Notes under the pieces: generated by a model
The model's database searches: none
Told to the model about the DNA's origin: nothing
The model's input: only the letters and a program-made list of their open reading frames with translations
Shown: in pieces, positions 11,648 through 26,189 of the stretch
How positions within the stretch are numbered: the first letter of the stretch is position 1
Layout of the letters: each line of letters starts with the position of its first letter
Translations under genes and position numbers: made by a program
Assembly: GCA_013397075.1 (NCBI GenBank)
Contig: VWZS01002669.1
Coordinates: 3,878,217 to 3,942,216 of the forward strand
Length of the DNA stretch: 64,000 bases
From: Rhabdornis inornatus
Taxonomy: Eukaryota; Chordata; Aves; Passeriformes; Rhabdornithidae
Reading direction: 5' to 3'

Positions 11648-14391
11648 AGATGTGCATGTGTCAGCTGCAAAGTTCCTTTGGAAGTCAAATATGGTCTGAC
11701 AGATTTTTTTATTTGTTTTGTTTAATTTATTTTATTTTTTATATAAGAGTCGATTTCTGTGGATGAATTTTCTTCTGGTTGTCAGTAGACACAGAATCTT
11801 ATGACTGTATTGCAAGTCACTGGAAAATGAAGGGCTATAATATAAATTCTTATAGCCCTCAACTAATCGTGCCTGTATAATTTAATATTTTGTCTAATAT
11901 AAAACTGATGTTTTTAAAGCAAAGTTTTAAAGGAATGGTTTTTATAGAAAGGCTAATTTTTAGATAAAGCAAAAGAAGATTTTTAAATAAAGTTTGTTTT
12001 AAAGCAAAGCTTTAACTATAGATAAGTCCCATTCTAACATATTTTTATGATACAGGAATGTTTTCCTATCTAACTTCATCCATCTTATTTTTCACAGTAT
12101 TTCACATGTGAAGAGCATGAATTATTGTGTGTGTAAGTTTTAATGCACATTGTACTTTAAGAACACTAGTATATATTTGTTTAGGGTCTAAATACTGTTC
12201 TCCATACTCATTTATTGTACATTTGTCTTACTCCAGTGCACAACTTTTCCTTGAAATCTTGAGTAATAAAAATGTGTTGAGGACTATAAAATGACTAATA
12301 TTTTTAGACTATAATGTGGGTTTTTTTTTTGGTTTTGATAATAGATCCTCTTATCAGGGTGGGTTTTTTAGGGGGAAAATGTTATATTTAAATTAAAGTG
12401 TAAGTAGCTATATATTTTCCTTTTAAAAAAAAAGAAAAATAAAAAAAGTATGAAATGTAAGAATTTATTAGAAGAATAAGACTTGAGCTACAAGTCTGGA
12501 AACATTTCTGTGGTTGACATTGTCAAAATAAGTTTTTCTGTAGGCTTGGATGTTAATCTGTACCTCGCTTCTGAGTGTTCAGAAACTTCTTCTGTGCATG
12601 CTCAATGACCACTAGGCAAAAGAGGAAAGGCTGTGATATGAGAAGTAAATGCAGAAACTGCTTTGGAAAGAGGATTATGAACATATTTGCAGAATAAAAT
12701 ATTGCAAAGATACTCAATAACGTGCTAGAAGTAGAAAATTCTGGGGTCTTGAGAAATAGGCAAGCACTTTCCTGTTAGATAAGTCATACAGTTTCTGCTC
12801 TTATAGAATAGAACATTGTTTCATTAGCAGCGTGGCTGATGCTTCAAAACATGATTGAGAAGTCTACACAAATGGCAAACTTGAGAACTGAAATACTTTC
12901 TCTCTGAAATTGGTGGGTGGGTTGGTTGGTTTTGGGTGATACTTGTTTCTATTTTTGCTTGTGTTTCTTTTTTCCTTTAGTGTTTTTTTGTGAGGGGGAA
13001 GACTGATTCTTTTAATGTTAGTGGACAAAGATGTTTTCTCAGTATGTTTGCATGTCTTAATATAGAGAACCAAGAAAAGAGGTAGAGAGGAATAAAGTCA
13101 TGCTTTTTAAATTAAATTGGCAGCAGTTAGAACCAGTACCTTCTTTAATAGTTGAGAAAAATGTTACCATGTCTTCTTCAATACATATGCCATTTTGACC
13201 TGTAAGTTTGTATTTTTTATTATACATTTCATAATTTTTAAAAAGTTTCTCCCCACTTAAAGTACTCATTCAACCTTTCAAAACAATCTTAGTCTAAGCA
13301 GATAGGTTTTTATTATTCGTTAGTATTGTGAACCATGAGTGTGACTCAGTCATATTGTGCCAGGTGCTAACCAAACAAAATAGCACTCCCCAAAACTTTA
13401 GATGTCTGACACTTGCACCTCACAGTCCTTCAGTTAATTTTCTGATAGGATTTTTTTCTCTCTTGTTCTTTCTGACAGGTTTGTATCCGATGTTCTTGTA
13501 ATTGTGCTATGCAAGTACTCTGGGAGTCAGATAAATGAGGTTTATAATGATCCTATGGCTTCATCTGAAGTTGTGTTTAAGTTTCGTGCCAAACTTGTGC
13601 CCAAATGAGACTGTGTTTTGTGGGTTTTATGTTCTTGTTATTGATAATATATTTTGCAATAATTTTGCTTGATGTTGTAATTTTTTATCTGCTTCTCTAT
13701 CTCTTCTGTCTGTGGTCATTTGACACAATGTGGTTTTGTAAGGATACAGCAATACTACAGACAGATCCAGTGTTGTTTCTGAATGTTCTTTCTCTGTATC
13801 TTCTGCTGATTTTATTTCAGATTTATTGTTTCCATTGTTTTTCTCAGTCATGTATTTGGATTTCTTTTTTTATGTTGTAAAGAGCTAAATTTCAGGGCAG
13901 TATGTTCTGTTTGGAAGTAAATCAGTGACAGGTGACAGAAGAGGATGTTGTCGCAGTCTGAAGTGCAGAGGGAAGGTTGGCACAGGTGCTCCTGCTCTTG
14001 GGTGTGTGCTTTAATTAACTGAATAGTGTGAAATAGGAGTGGGATGATGATTCTTGATTCCTTTGATGGTCTTCCTATTTTTTCCCCTTAGGGTCACTCT
14101 GCCTGAGAACAAAGTAATCTGAACTCATTCTGGAAATGAAGGTTTTTCAGCTTTTGGTGTTTTGGGGACAGATAGGAAAAGTAAAATGTATGTCTCTCAC
14201 TAATGTAGCTAAAATAGCTGAATTTTTGTCTTTAATGTTTTATCTGCTGAATTACAGCATTCCTGATAATATTTTTCAGAAAAAAATTGTAATAGCATGG
14301 TTCTGAGCATGCCCAGAAGCAAAGGTTTTGTTCCTTGTTTGTTTTGCAGTTATAAATTCATTCATTCCTTCAGCAGAACAAATCTTGTTTT

Positions 14392-14397
14392 AATAAA
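14392..14397 (+). promoter_or_regulatory. Candidate distal poly(A) signal AATAAA
   Basis: A canonical hexamer (taataaaataaag) followed about 25 bases later by T/G-rich sequence ttttggagtttctttattg, a good arrangement for cleavage. It would give a 3' UTR of about 4.5 kb. Confidence 0.35.
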
Positions 14398-17300
14398 ATA
14401 AAGACTGAATACATGCTTTTGGAGTTTCTTTATTGTTGAACTGGAATTTACCTTGAAGCTATTTGCTATAATTTGTTGTGGAAAGAACACCACAGAGTGC
14501 TATGGAATAAGCTACTACTATGAAGGCAGACAGTCGTAATTTAAACAGCTGTTCACAATGGTGTGATATCTTGACTCAGTGAAGCCAAGATTCATCCTAT
14601 TCTGTGCCAGCTGAAGCAATGACACCCTAGGATGGTACTGAAAAGATGACAGATATGTTTAAAATGTCTAACTTCATTTTGGCAGCATGAAACCAAGAAG
14701 CCCCAACCACAAGGCAAGCCAGATCCCTGCAGAGTTTACTCATTAAGAGTTTTTTGAGAATGTGCACTTACTATGTGAGGGCAGGGGCTGGAAGCATTAA
14801 GCAGCTTTCTACTTTATGCAAAACAGTTTGGCATCTGTAATCATAGACCAAATTAATGCAGACAGAACTCTCTTCAAAACTGTGCAACAATACTTCTAAG
14901 AGTACGGTAAGCAGATTACTGGAATGCCTTGAACAATATAATATGTTGTTCTATAAATTTGGTAGTCATTTGCTGTTTGTAGCATGGCTGTTTAAACCAG
15001 TGTGATCTTTTGCAGGAGCAATGCACACAGATGTGTCAGATGGCTGAGAGGCAGAAGGATGTGATTTCCTGAGGCTTTAGTAAGTCATAAAATTTCGGGA
15101 CACAACTTTGCAGTTTTCAGTCCATGCTCTAAAATAGCCATGTATTATGTAGTTGGCTGAATGAGGTCAATACTGTGCTAGCAAGTAACGATTAACTAAA
15201 GAAATAATTGTTCAACCATCTAAACTTGGAGTTACAAACATGATACTATAACCAAAGTTTAAGTCAGGTGATTGCCCTTTCATGGGAAATAAAAGCAATT
15301 AACAATATGCTTAAAGAGTGTATAAGGGAGATCCAGTCCAAATTGATGTGTTTGAGAGTTATGATGGAATTAATAGCATAGTTTTCGTTGGCTTGGGATT
15401 CACTGGAGTAATTAGTGTTATAATTATTGTGTTTTGATTGTTCTGGGAGTCATAATTATTGGAGTGAAGAAGCATTTCTTATGAAATATATGAACACATC
15501 ATTACTGCAGTTTGCGATTTAACAGTTTTAGCACTTCTAAACTTAGGTTCTCTTTTGTCAGTGTTCTGCCCTTAAGAAAAACTGAAAAACAGCATTTCCC
15601 AAGTACTGGGATTCATAAGCAGGTTTTTCAGTATCACACATCCTCAAATATAATTGTATTTCAATGTTTTAAAGCTGGCCAGCTTCTTGCATTTGCTGTG
15701 TCATACTGCATTAACATTGGCACTGATGCATCTGACAATGTTGGTTATAGCTTACTGAGTTATGATTAATATTGTGCAAAAAGTTGCAGAATCAAAATGC
15801 ACCCTTGCTAGCTCATGCAGAGTGCTTCAATACTGTGCTGGCCTGGAGATTGTGCTATAAGAATGAACAGAGAAGCTGAAGCTGTGGATGCAAGGTATGT
15901 GTATGACTTGGTTTTTATTACACTGAAATTTTGAGATGAAGAGGGAGGTAGAAGTGATGCATAAGACTTAAATATGTATTTTAGATTGGAGCTAGATCAA
16001 TGAATATTCAGCTTTTGGTTTTTTTTGTTTTGGTTTGGTTTTTTAGTGTTTGTTTTATCTGAACCTTGGCAAACAGTTATCAAAATCCATCTACTCCTGT
16101 AGTGGCACAGCTCAGAGTCTATCACTCACTCTTCTGGTATGTTACTTTTATTTGCTTAATGCATGGATAATACTTCTCTTTACTGCTGCTTTTATCGTAC
16201 TTTCAACCACTGGTAAGAGGGGAGAAATGTTTATAAAAAAGACTGTGCATGTACATCCTTTTCAAGGCCAAAGAGAAAAGTTGTAAGGCAGTATATGGCT
16301 ACCAGCAGATTTCTCCACATGCCAAAAGGAGTTCTGTTAAAATTCAGGTCTAATGCTAAGTAATAAATCAGTTGCCCAAATGATGATAGAAACACTTTTC
16401 ATTTTATTAGCATTATATGCAATCTGCATATAATTAAAAATAAACATACTGGCTTTTTGGTGACAGTTATTTCATGGATTTCTAAATGTGTCTAGTGCTT
16501 TAATTTTTCTATCTGTTCTAGCAAATTGTCATTTCCTGAGTTATTGCCAACACACTCTAGTTCTGATTGACTCTGGAGTCAGGGTAATAATGGAGTCAAA
16601 GTCAGCATATTTTTACCTACCACAATTAGTTACTGTTCATACAGCACTTTCTGTGGATGTAAAGAACTCTTAAGTGTTTAGTATTATCAAGAATTATCTT
16701 CTGTATTATTCTTATTTTAGACATTAGTGTTAAATGTATTTTTAAAAATGCATGGATACATTTATATTTTTGTGCATATAAATGTATATTTGTCATTCAT
16801 AAGCACAATGTTTTTTATTTTTAGAGCTCAAAGGAGAGCACTATTGAAATAGTATTTTACATATTTTTATTTCCAATTATACAAAGACTTCACTTTTTCT
16901 GTGCTTAGCAAATTTCTATTTTTCCTCCCTCACTCTCCACCATTTAAAAATAAGAATTAATCTGCAATGCAGAGTTCTCCATCTTTATTTTCTCAGAGTA
17001 GGGTGTGATAAGTGTCATTCAGCTGTATCATGAAGATGGTTTTATGTAATTATCTAGTTATTACATATGCCTTCAGAACTATCTCTGCCTTTTCATGGAA
17101 GCTATAAAGGGGAGCCAAGCATCTCTGTCTGGCCCTTGTCCTTTTGTCTTGTTTTATTGCCTACCCCATCCTTCTTGAGCTCCCTATGCAGCCAGTGGGT
17201 CAGCTCTCCTCATATCCTTTATTTCATTGAGCTCTACAGTATGTTGGAAAACTACCATTTTTAATTCATAGGAAAAAACAAGTTGAAATAATTTTCAACC

Positions 17301-17429
17301 ATTTTTTTTTCCTGTAAGAGACTCGCGTTCTAGTGCGTGTGTGGGGAAACAACAAAAATCTGACTTATATTTTGGCAAGCCTTGTGTTCCCACCATGTCC
17401 CCTAAGCTCAGAGAAGTGCAGTAAGGGCT

Positions 17430-17580
17430 GAGGCTGGCAGGCACCTCTGGTGTCCATCTGCTCCAAGCCCCTGCTCACAGCAGGCTCAGCTGGAGCAGGC
17501 TGCTTAGGGCCAGCCACTTCCCACGGATTCTGAGCATCTCCAAGCATGGACATTCCACATCCCATTGCCTTTCTGGGCAA
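17430..17580 (-). mobile_element. CR1 LINE 3' fragment, degraded
   Basis: Text such as ggcacctctggtgtccatct, ctccaagcccctgctc, agctggagcaggctgctta and gcatctccaagcatggaca follows the reverse complement of the avian CR1 3' end (cacctctggaggtcatctggtccaacccc and onward). The element therefore lies on the minus strand. It is diverged and truncated at both ends, with no coding capacity. Confidence 0.8.
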
Positions 17581-20500
17581 AGAAAGTTGGATGTGGATCT
17601 TATTTTGCAGTTTGAATATATGAATTTAATAAATACAAAAGAAACTTTAGTGTTGCTGTATCTGTTCCAGTTGAGGGAGGGCAATGGGACATCAATCCAG
17701 TAGTTAGAGCCCAGATAATCTAAGAGCTGACTTCTGTCATCAGCAAGCTTCTGCAAGTTCAAGGGGACCTGTTTCTGAGCTGTATCTGAAATCTGTAACA
17801 TTCTGTGCTGATTCAGAGCCAGAGTATATTCAGAGCAGGTATAGCAGAATATTCATCCGTGTGGTTGGGCTGAAATCACCTGGTGTCAACGCAAAGACCT
17901 TCATTCAGTGCCAGGGAGGAGCCTGGGTCAAGTCCCAAGCACGATGTGCCATTCCCTGAGGTATCCACTTCACTATTCCTACTCCAAGAATATTTGTTCA
18001 TTTTACTTAAGTATATGAATTGTTTTGGTACACAGTCATCAGTAGAGGAAATGCTTTGCAACTATAGCACACAGTAATTTCACCATGAGTCTACCTGCCT
18101 AACCCAAGAAGTTGAGTTGCATTACAGTTTCTTACCTGCTGCTTCCAGTTAAGGATCTATTTGGCTTTTCTTCAGTGGCTTACATGTTGGATGGTGTAGA
18201 ATCAAAGAGCACTTCCTATCTCTCTGCCAGGAGCCAAAATGCTAATTCTTCCTGTGTTCTTAACTGGTGCTTTGATAGTGTGTATTACAACACAAGGACT
18301 GCACAGCCAGGCTGCCAGCCTATGTTCTCCTCCCAGCTGTGCAGCTGCTCCAGGCAAGCTAACTATAGCTTTGTTTTTGTGAGTGGCATGTCAAAGCCAT
18401 CTATTTATAAACCAAATTAGAAAATGCCTTGGAAATGTAATTTTTCTTTCAGGCTTCACTTCTAGCTATCCAGAAGCTCAGTATTCCATATACATAGATT
18501 TGGCTATAAAATTTGAACTTTTCTGAAAAATAAAAGATAATATATTGAAAAAAGCCTAAACAAAAAAACCCCAAAACCTGTTAAATTATGGAATTCTGGA
18601 AAATAGATAGCAGTCAAAAATATTAACCATTTAAATATATTTTTATACTTTAACTGTAAGATGAAGCATGAAGGATGTGCAGAGGCACTAATAAAATTAC
18701 TCATTTATTTTTTCAATTTTCCATGATTTCCAATTAGTTGTTTATCTTGAAAGTATTTCTTGGTAAGAAACTGGTATTATGCTTGTTTTAAAGGCTAGAA
18801 AAATGAGGGAAGGCAAAATGCTTGAGAGAAACATTTTAAACGTGCTCACTTCTTTTGACGTCCTTCAGTTTCAAATCAAAATGCATGCTGACTAATGCTA
18901 TAAGTTTGTAATAGTCTAGAGGCTGGTCCAAGTATTTGCTTAGTTTTTATGAGGATCAGTCCCTAGGTACCCTGAAATGAATATCAATAAAAATGGCATT
19001 CAGCGTAAATGGAGATCCTTGATCATGTGGGGTTAAGCAACCTTCCCAAAACCGCAAAAAAACCACAAACCCTCCAATTCTTTCTGATTTATAGATCGAT
19101 ATATCAGTATTGGAAGGACTCAATTTTTCTTACTGCTTTGTAGAGGCTTGGGTAAAGTTGTGGAATTTAGATCTGGACTACACAGGCTGAACTACAGTAA
19201 GGCCTGTGGATAATATTTCAGTCTGTAAGCAGCCAGCCTTTTTCTCTGCAGAGCCATCCTCTGAGCGTGAGAGTAGGACAGCATGAGGAGCCAGTAGACT
19301 ATAGTTACCCATAGGGGTACATTATGTTAGTCCATGCACATGGTTCTGGGAGGGTTTTCTGCATTAAATTATAGACTTCTCTCACAGATTAATCTCCTAT
19401 AACTAAGCATTTTATTTTAAATATAAATGGCTCTGTGCCACTTTTAGAACACTTGGATTACTTTGTTAAATTATTAACCAGTTTTTATCATCGGTAGGGG
19501 AGTTTTTGTAGAAATTAGAGCAAGATCTTACTCACTAGTTATTTTTAAAATGTGCCAGTGTGAAGGCTTGTACTTGTGACAAGGCTCATGAAGCCTAACA
19601 GATCTGTTGTACAGATTTTAAAGGAATTACAAAAATTAGAGATAGAAAACATTCTTTTTAGGCATAAAACTCCATCCAGGTTTGGTGCTTGCAGGTACTT
19701 GATATTCTGCTTCTGAAACCAGTGGATGTTGAGGCTGTTCAGCAGCTCTTGGTAAGTTCTTATTATATTTCAGTATACAGCTAGTAGGCTGTGAATATTG
19801 GAGCAAGGGGAAAACTGGTATTTAAATCTTAATTTACTGATAAGTATTTTCTGCCTTGACACAAGACATGAGTTGGCAGTAGGCTGTATGTCATCTTCTT
19901 TCTCTTCTGCCTTTTCTATCACTTGCAACAGAGGCTGCAGGTAGAGAAGCACCGAGATCTTGTTTTGCTTGAAGGCCTGACAGCAGAGAACTCCAGCTGT
20001 AGGGGCATAGCTAAATGGATTACTCTTAACTAAATATTTGGAAGTCCTTATTCCCAAATTCTCCATGATTTACCTGGAGGATACAAATGTACCTGTTATC
20101 CATAAATTCCAAATTCTGGGCTAGTGGAGTGTGGTCAGGCATGAAGAAGTCTCTCTAATGATGTCTGTCAGATCCTGAGCAGCTCAGCTTCTGGACAGAA
20201 AAGACATAGGCTCTTCCAGAGCTGTAGCTCCATCAGCTTTGGTAGGCAACTGAAAACAAAACAAGTCTGTTTTGCTTCAAAGTGTAATGAAACATAATGC
20301 AAGAATATATCAAAATCCACCAGAAAAAATGGAATTACTTTCCTGCAGAGTGCAACTTGTCTGTCTTAACTGAAAATATTTTGGTGAAGGATGGTGTAAC
20401 AATTTAGAGTTGAGTGAATGTGGGTGTGTCTTCCTCCAAAGCCCTACAGCATTACTTTTTCCAAATAAATTTAGAAGTCCATGTTTTACATTTTGCATGC

Positions 20501-21039
20501 CTGTTCCAATTTTCCTATTCAGCAGGTTAATCATGAAAGTATGCTGAACAAATATGGATGTCACAAAGGTGGTTTGTGAAATCTCTGAGAACTTGCATTA
20601 GCTGGCCATTTTTAACTAGTGTCAGTGTGCCCAAAATTAAAATTTAGGATTCAATAACATAATTTCAATGTTTTATTGTATTTCCTGTGTTGTATTTCCA
20701 CCTTTACTCTTTCCATTGTGCAAAACCAGATTTTATTTTCAATGGAAAATTACTAAATTTCAAAATTGGACATGGATATATGCTTTCTGTTGTTTATATA
20801 GCAAAATGCTCTTCTGACATTGGCAAGGAATATTCAGCAGATGGCTGGGAAGAGTCTAATCCTCTCCCTCCTGGCACAAGGAATGCTAATTACTATGTGC
20901 CTTGAGCAAAGCGCCTTCTAGATATTCAGCCTCCTTTCCTTTTGAGGCAGAAATGTCTGCTGGAGAATGTAATGGAAACATCTCCATGTAAATTCCTTGA
21001 GGACATCTTTACTGTAAAAATCTAAAAAAAAAGTAAGAA

Positions 21040-22520
21040 GTCTACTATCTCCAAATGTCAGATGGAAAAGTAGCAGGCCTTGCTGGCAGCCTAATGCAGA
21101 TCATGCTGGGTGGAGCTTGGGCTTGGCCGGATAACTGGGAAGAGATTACAACTGCTTTCATCAAAGCAGAATCAGTTTTAAGGAGTGACAGCAAAGGATA
21201 TCTCTGTCTCCTCCTGACACAGCCGTCTGAGACCTGTGAAAGATGTGGTAGAAGGGTTACCAGATGAGTATTTGGCACTTCTTGTCTCATTATTTGCAGT
21301 TTCATTGAACTGACGGTGAAGCATTGCAGCAAAGGAGCCAGAAAGAGGTCAGAAAAAACTACTTGCTGGACGTGGGAACAATCATTTCATGAACCCTGAG
21401 GCATTCCACCATGAAAGTAACCTAGAGAGCTCAGGTCCTTCCAGAGCTGTACAACCAGGGAGGGCACCCCTAGTGCTGATCCAAGGTCCTTGTTCGCAGC
21501 TGTCTCATTTCCAACAGCGACATGACAGGAAGCCAAGGGAGGAGAAAGACGAAAGGAGACAGCGCTTGCCCTAGCACCCGCTGAGACCTGGCTGTCCTTG
21601 CCCAACTCTTGCCTTTACTGAGCCCTTGTCTGCCCCTGCCTCCCCACTCAGCATGGCAGTGAGTGTGAAAGGTGACCTGGCTGCAACAGCAATGCTGCTG
21701 TGGGGCTGCTCCTGCCTGATGTGGTGGGGAGCAGGGAAATTCAGAGAGTTGCTGACTGGCATCTTCATTGGCAGTGAGATTTCCTCCAAAGAAGAGCCTG
21801 AAGATGGCCATGGGCCATAGAAGGAGCCCAGTGCCTGACCCATGTACCTACCTGTGAGTGTGTGGTGGGAGCATTCCGGGCTGGTGGCAGGGAACCAATC
21901 ACCCAAGTGCCTCCTTTGTCTTTTTGTATTTCCAGCAAAGGCCTTCAGACCCAAACCATGCAGGTCTTGGGTGGGGTGTTTAGCACTTTTCCCTGTGCAT
22001 CCTCAGAGTCTTTTACTCAGGAACTTGCTTTGCCTGTCCCCAGAACGTTGATGGCACTTTTCAGCCCAGCATCTGGAGCTCTTCTGTGGCAATGGGCCAG
22101 CTGAGAGAATCACCCTGCTCACAGTTTACATGGGCAATACTGACATGGTCTGGCTGGTATGGTGGCATCAGCCAAAAGAAACCCCAAAGGAAGATTATTA
22201 GTTATCCAATACCTGTGCTTTTTAGAAGTTAAAGTTGCTACTACCTGCTATTTACCATCTTAATACTCTAACATACCAGCTGCTAAAGTTTCTGTGCTGA
22301 CTCTTTTACTTGCCCCTCAAGATGCTGTTTCTGCTCACAGCAATGTCTGGGGTTGTTGCTCCTGGCCTGTGTCACTGCTGCTGGGAGCCCTGCAAGGTCC
22401 AGTGCCAGAGCTGCACTGGGAGCAGCTGAGAGGCAAATGGGGCAGTCCAAGCTGTGGTAACAAGCTGGCAAATATGCTATCTGCACACCCCTGCTATGTG
22501 AGCACATTATTTCCTCTCTG
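21040..22520. other. GC-richer patch with overlapping short open frames, unidentified
   Basis: Base composition is visibly richer in G and C than the surrounding AT-rich DNA. Several short open frames overlap on both strands, the longest 127 codons at 21571-21954 on the minus strand. None shows a recognisable domain, hydrophobic segment or convincing exon boundaries. It could be an old, diverged transposable element, a noncoding transcript exon or chance composition. Confidence 0.35.
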
Positions 22521-25500
22521 ACCTAGTTTTATGAATAAAAAAGTCTTCCCTCTTCATAACTACAGTAACAGAGAGTTTTTTTAATATTTGCCACTATAAA
22601 GGAAAGGTTACTGTGCCTTAATTTTACTAGGTTGCTTTAAAACCGATAAGATTTTATGGAAGCTGGGACATGGCTTGTGATCAGCTGTCAGTTCTATGTG
22701 CACGCTTCTTCGAGAAATGAGTCTGTAGGGATGACTCAGGCTTGGCAACAAAAGATGTTCCCTCTGTAAAACAGTTACCTCTGAAAATACAAGGCTGTTT
22801 CTTCATTGCTCTCTTGGAGAAGGGAGGGGATGATAAGATTGCTAGGATGATGATGATGAATATTTTAAATTTGAGCTCTCAGTTCAGCTGCATGACAGCT
22901 CGTATCAGCCAAATAACATTTTCTACCCTGACTGGATAAGCACATTAGTGCTTCCAGTACAGATTCTAGTTTTGGCTCTACAACTGGTTGCCTTAACACA
23001 TTTGTCTGTGACCAAAAGGGTTCCAGAAACCTGCATTTAAATGTCACTGAAAGACTATTTGTGTCTTATCTAAGCCCAGACTGAGGGCTGTTACCATATG
23101 CCCATATCTGTAAGGGCTGTTCTCAAAATAGAAATAAGTAAATTCACTTGAAAACCAGAGAGAGGGAGGTTTCAAGTATAACCAGTGCTCTTTTACACTG
23201 GTCTGGGTGCTGGGCTGCAGTGCAGATTGGGAAAGTCAGGTTTAAAACAACTAGGCACAGGAAAATAAGGTCATTCTTTAGCTAGCATAAAACAGGCTGA
23301 CATTTTGAATTGAACTATTGAGAGGCCAGACTTCCTGAAGCAGAAGTATAATTGGTGGGTTTCTTGTGATTGTTACTTAGCAAAATAATGCAAAAAAATG
23401 TACTATAATTCTGATCACATTGATTTGATCTAGGAATTATTTTATTATTTTATTACAGTGATGCTCCTTGTCCACATCCATTCAGGTACTGTTATTTACC
23501 TCTTAGAGTTTGTAGGTGATACAATGTTTTGATAAACTGTTGTATTGCTTAAACAGAGCCTGAATCAATGGATGGTAAAGGCTGTTTAAAAGCAGTTCTC
23601 TCTTCGACAAGAAAAGTCACTTTATCTGTAAGCAGAATGAGTAAAAAGAGATATTTTGTGCTCAGCAGGATCTTTTTGGTAAATGGAGGTTTCATGGATT
23701 ATGCAACTATGTTGGAGAGCACCATAAATATTGGGATGGGGCTAAAATAATGTTTAAAAGAACCCTGAAACAGGCAGGAAAACACTGTCTGGTGAGAAAG
23801 GCCTTGAAATGCCTTTGACCAGCAGAGGTCAGACTGTCTTTTAGACAGTGTGGTTAATCTACTTTGTACCTTTGGACATGTTCCCCTACTGTTTAATGCT
23901 CCAATCCCGCAAGCTCTGCCAGCTGAAGCATATTTTTTATTTATTTAAGAAATTCTTTTGCAATCCAAGCTCCACATGCAGTATCAGCACATGAGAACTG
24001 TAATAAAAATTAAGGATAATTCAAGTTTCTCTGAAGTAAATACTTTACTTTGCAGCCCTATGATCCAAGTTTTGTGTACATATTTGATGTGGGAATACTA
24101 TTTGGTCTGAAATCCAATTTTGTCAGCAGTGAGATTCTTTTAAAATTTTGGTTTTTGTTTAGGTACTTGATGCTTGCAATGTTTTGATTATCAGCAAACT
24201 GGTCCTTTTCAGCTACAAGTAGGAACAGCTAATTTTCTGGAGTTGCTTGCAGTAGGCAAACATTTTCTGCTGCAAGTTAATGCATTCCTATGGTTTTCTT
24301 AATATTTGTGTGAAATTCTTTAACTGTGATACTGTAGATGGTGTAACGAAACCTGAATTATAGGTATGGACTGCTTTTGGTGACGTCTGTCTTCAAGCAG
24401 GGGGCACCTGTGTGCACAGACAACTGTGCCATGCCCCTTGTGCTCAAGAAATTGTTCTGACATCATTGTACGTTGAAGCCTTTGGTTTCTCAAGGCAACA
24501 ACCTCGACAAAAGAAGCAACTTCCTGCATTATTTATGGGGCTTCTGGTGTCCACATGTAAAAAGTGGGATGAAGAGATGAGAAACTGAAAGGTGGTTAAT
24601 GTTGGAGCATTTCTTAGTCATAAGATATAGATGAAATTTAAGAGAGAAAAGCAAATTAATTGATTCCTCATAATAAGCAATTTTGTAAGTAATAATAGAA
24701 AAAGTTATTTTTGAACTATGGGTTTTGAATAATAAACCTGTTCTTGGTAGTGGGGAGTATAGGAAAAGCAGCACTTTTTCAATCATGTATGCTGCAAAGA
24801 TACTCCGTGCAGGATAAAATAATTTATTTTACTGCTTTAATTTCCAAGGATGTCTTAAAAAACATGCTATATTTCCATAGTAACAACAAATAATAATGTG
24901 TGTTTAAACTTGTGGTTAACTAGTGGGACAAGCAATTCCAGAAAACCATGGGGAACATATGCTTATAGAGAAATAATAAGATTTTTGAAGAGTGACTAAG
25001 TGTGAGTTCATGTGGGTGAAAGGAAAAATGAAAGCAGCGGGGTAAAGGACATAATTTCACATCCCCCAGGAGTGGGTTCTTGACATGACAATCCACATGG
25101 GAGGGCTGTGTGTGGCTCCTGTGGGTGTGAAAGAGGAGTACCCTCTTTCATGCTTGTGAGGACTTCGGGGTTGTTTTATGCTCTAAAGATGTGCGGCTGA
25201 GATTTTTGTGCCAAAAATTAACATGAAGCCTGAGGGATGCATACTCCGTTTGGGAAAGAATTTTTGCATTTTATTTGCATTTGTTCAAAGATGACAAAGC
25301 AGAAGAAGTAAACTCCTGAATTATCTGCTGCATTACGGCATTGCCAGGTCGAGTCTGTAAAGCAGTAAAATATAGTTGGCTCATAATCTTTTCTGTGCTT
25401 TGGGAGATCGAAAATTTACTTGAGCTTCCTTGGGAAGCAAGAAATTACTAGCAGAAATTATGCAAAACATTCACTGGGATCTGTGCATAATTTTGATGCA

Positions 25501-26174
25501 ATGTTACAAAACAACTATGTTGATGCTCTCTTTGACAGATGGGTCATGAGAATGACCAAATCTGTGACTAACCTCTAAGATTTTGGAATCCACAGGTCCA
25601 GAATGACTGGCAGGGAGAAGCTGAAAGAGGACTTTCTTTGGCTATATATAAAACTTACAAGGAAATTAGAAGATCTTTGGTTTGGGGATCATAACATACT
25701 AATCTGTGATCCATGTCCAATACTGCAAATTATTTTTGTGATAAAAAACATGTTTTAGTAACTCTTATGTGTTGGGGACACCCTAAGGCTTTAGTGCAAC
25801 AATTTGATAATACTTTGCTCTGATTTTTCTTAAAAATTCAGACCATCACTCTAGAGAAACGATGGTTAAATGTTTTAGGCTCTTTAGGGGAATCAGTGCC
25901 AAAGCCTAGATACAGCATCAAATAGGAATCTTTTAGGGTAATGTTTCATGTCTGATTCATCCCTATGCCTAATTAGGGAAAGAGCAGGGAAACTGGTCCA
26001 AATTTGTCTATGATGAAAAGGCAGGATGCCTAATTGGATGTAACAGTTTCTGGATTTTTTCCCATAGAGCTACATTTTTTGGAAACACCAGGATTTTCCT
26101 CATGTGATGAGCATTGCTGCTTCTCAGCGTTTTTACCTACCTTTCATAGCATAGTATGACAGCAGTGATGACAA

Positions 26175-26189
26175 CAGCAGCAGCAGCAG
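26175..26189 (+). repeat. Short (CAG)5 microsatellite
   Basis: Five perfect CAG units in intergenic DNA, preceded by related CAG-like triplets. Too short to be functionally suggestive. Confidence 0.8.

Larger units (their letters stand above)
9894..14420 (+). other. ZDBF2 probable 3' UTR and downstream DNA
   Basis: No coding sequence is recognisable. The region is AT-rich, with T-runs and several poly(A) signals: ATTAAA at 10447, AATAAA at 11443, 11642, 12265 and 14392. The real 3' end cannot be fixed without transcript data; anything from about 0.6 to 4.5 kb of 3' UTR is compatible. The hydrophobic open frame at 13605-13880 follows from T-rich DNA. Confidence 0.5.

Noticed and set aside
11830..11859. 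Ten-base inverted repeat agggctataa and ttatagccct
   Set aside because: Short arms in AT-rich DNA with no other support.
13605..13880. 91-codon hydrophobic open frame resembling a membrane protein
   Set aside because: Phe/Leu/Ile richness follows directly from T-rich DNA, and no homology, splice context or start context supports it.
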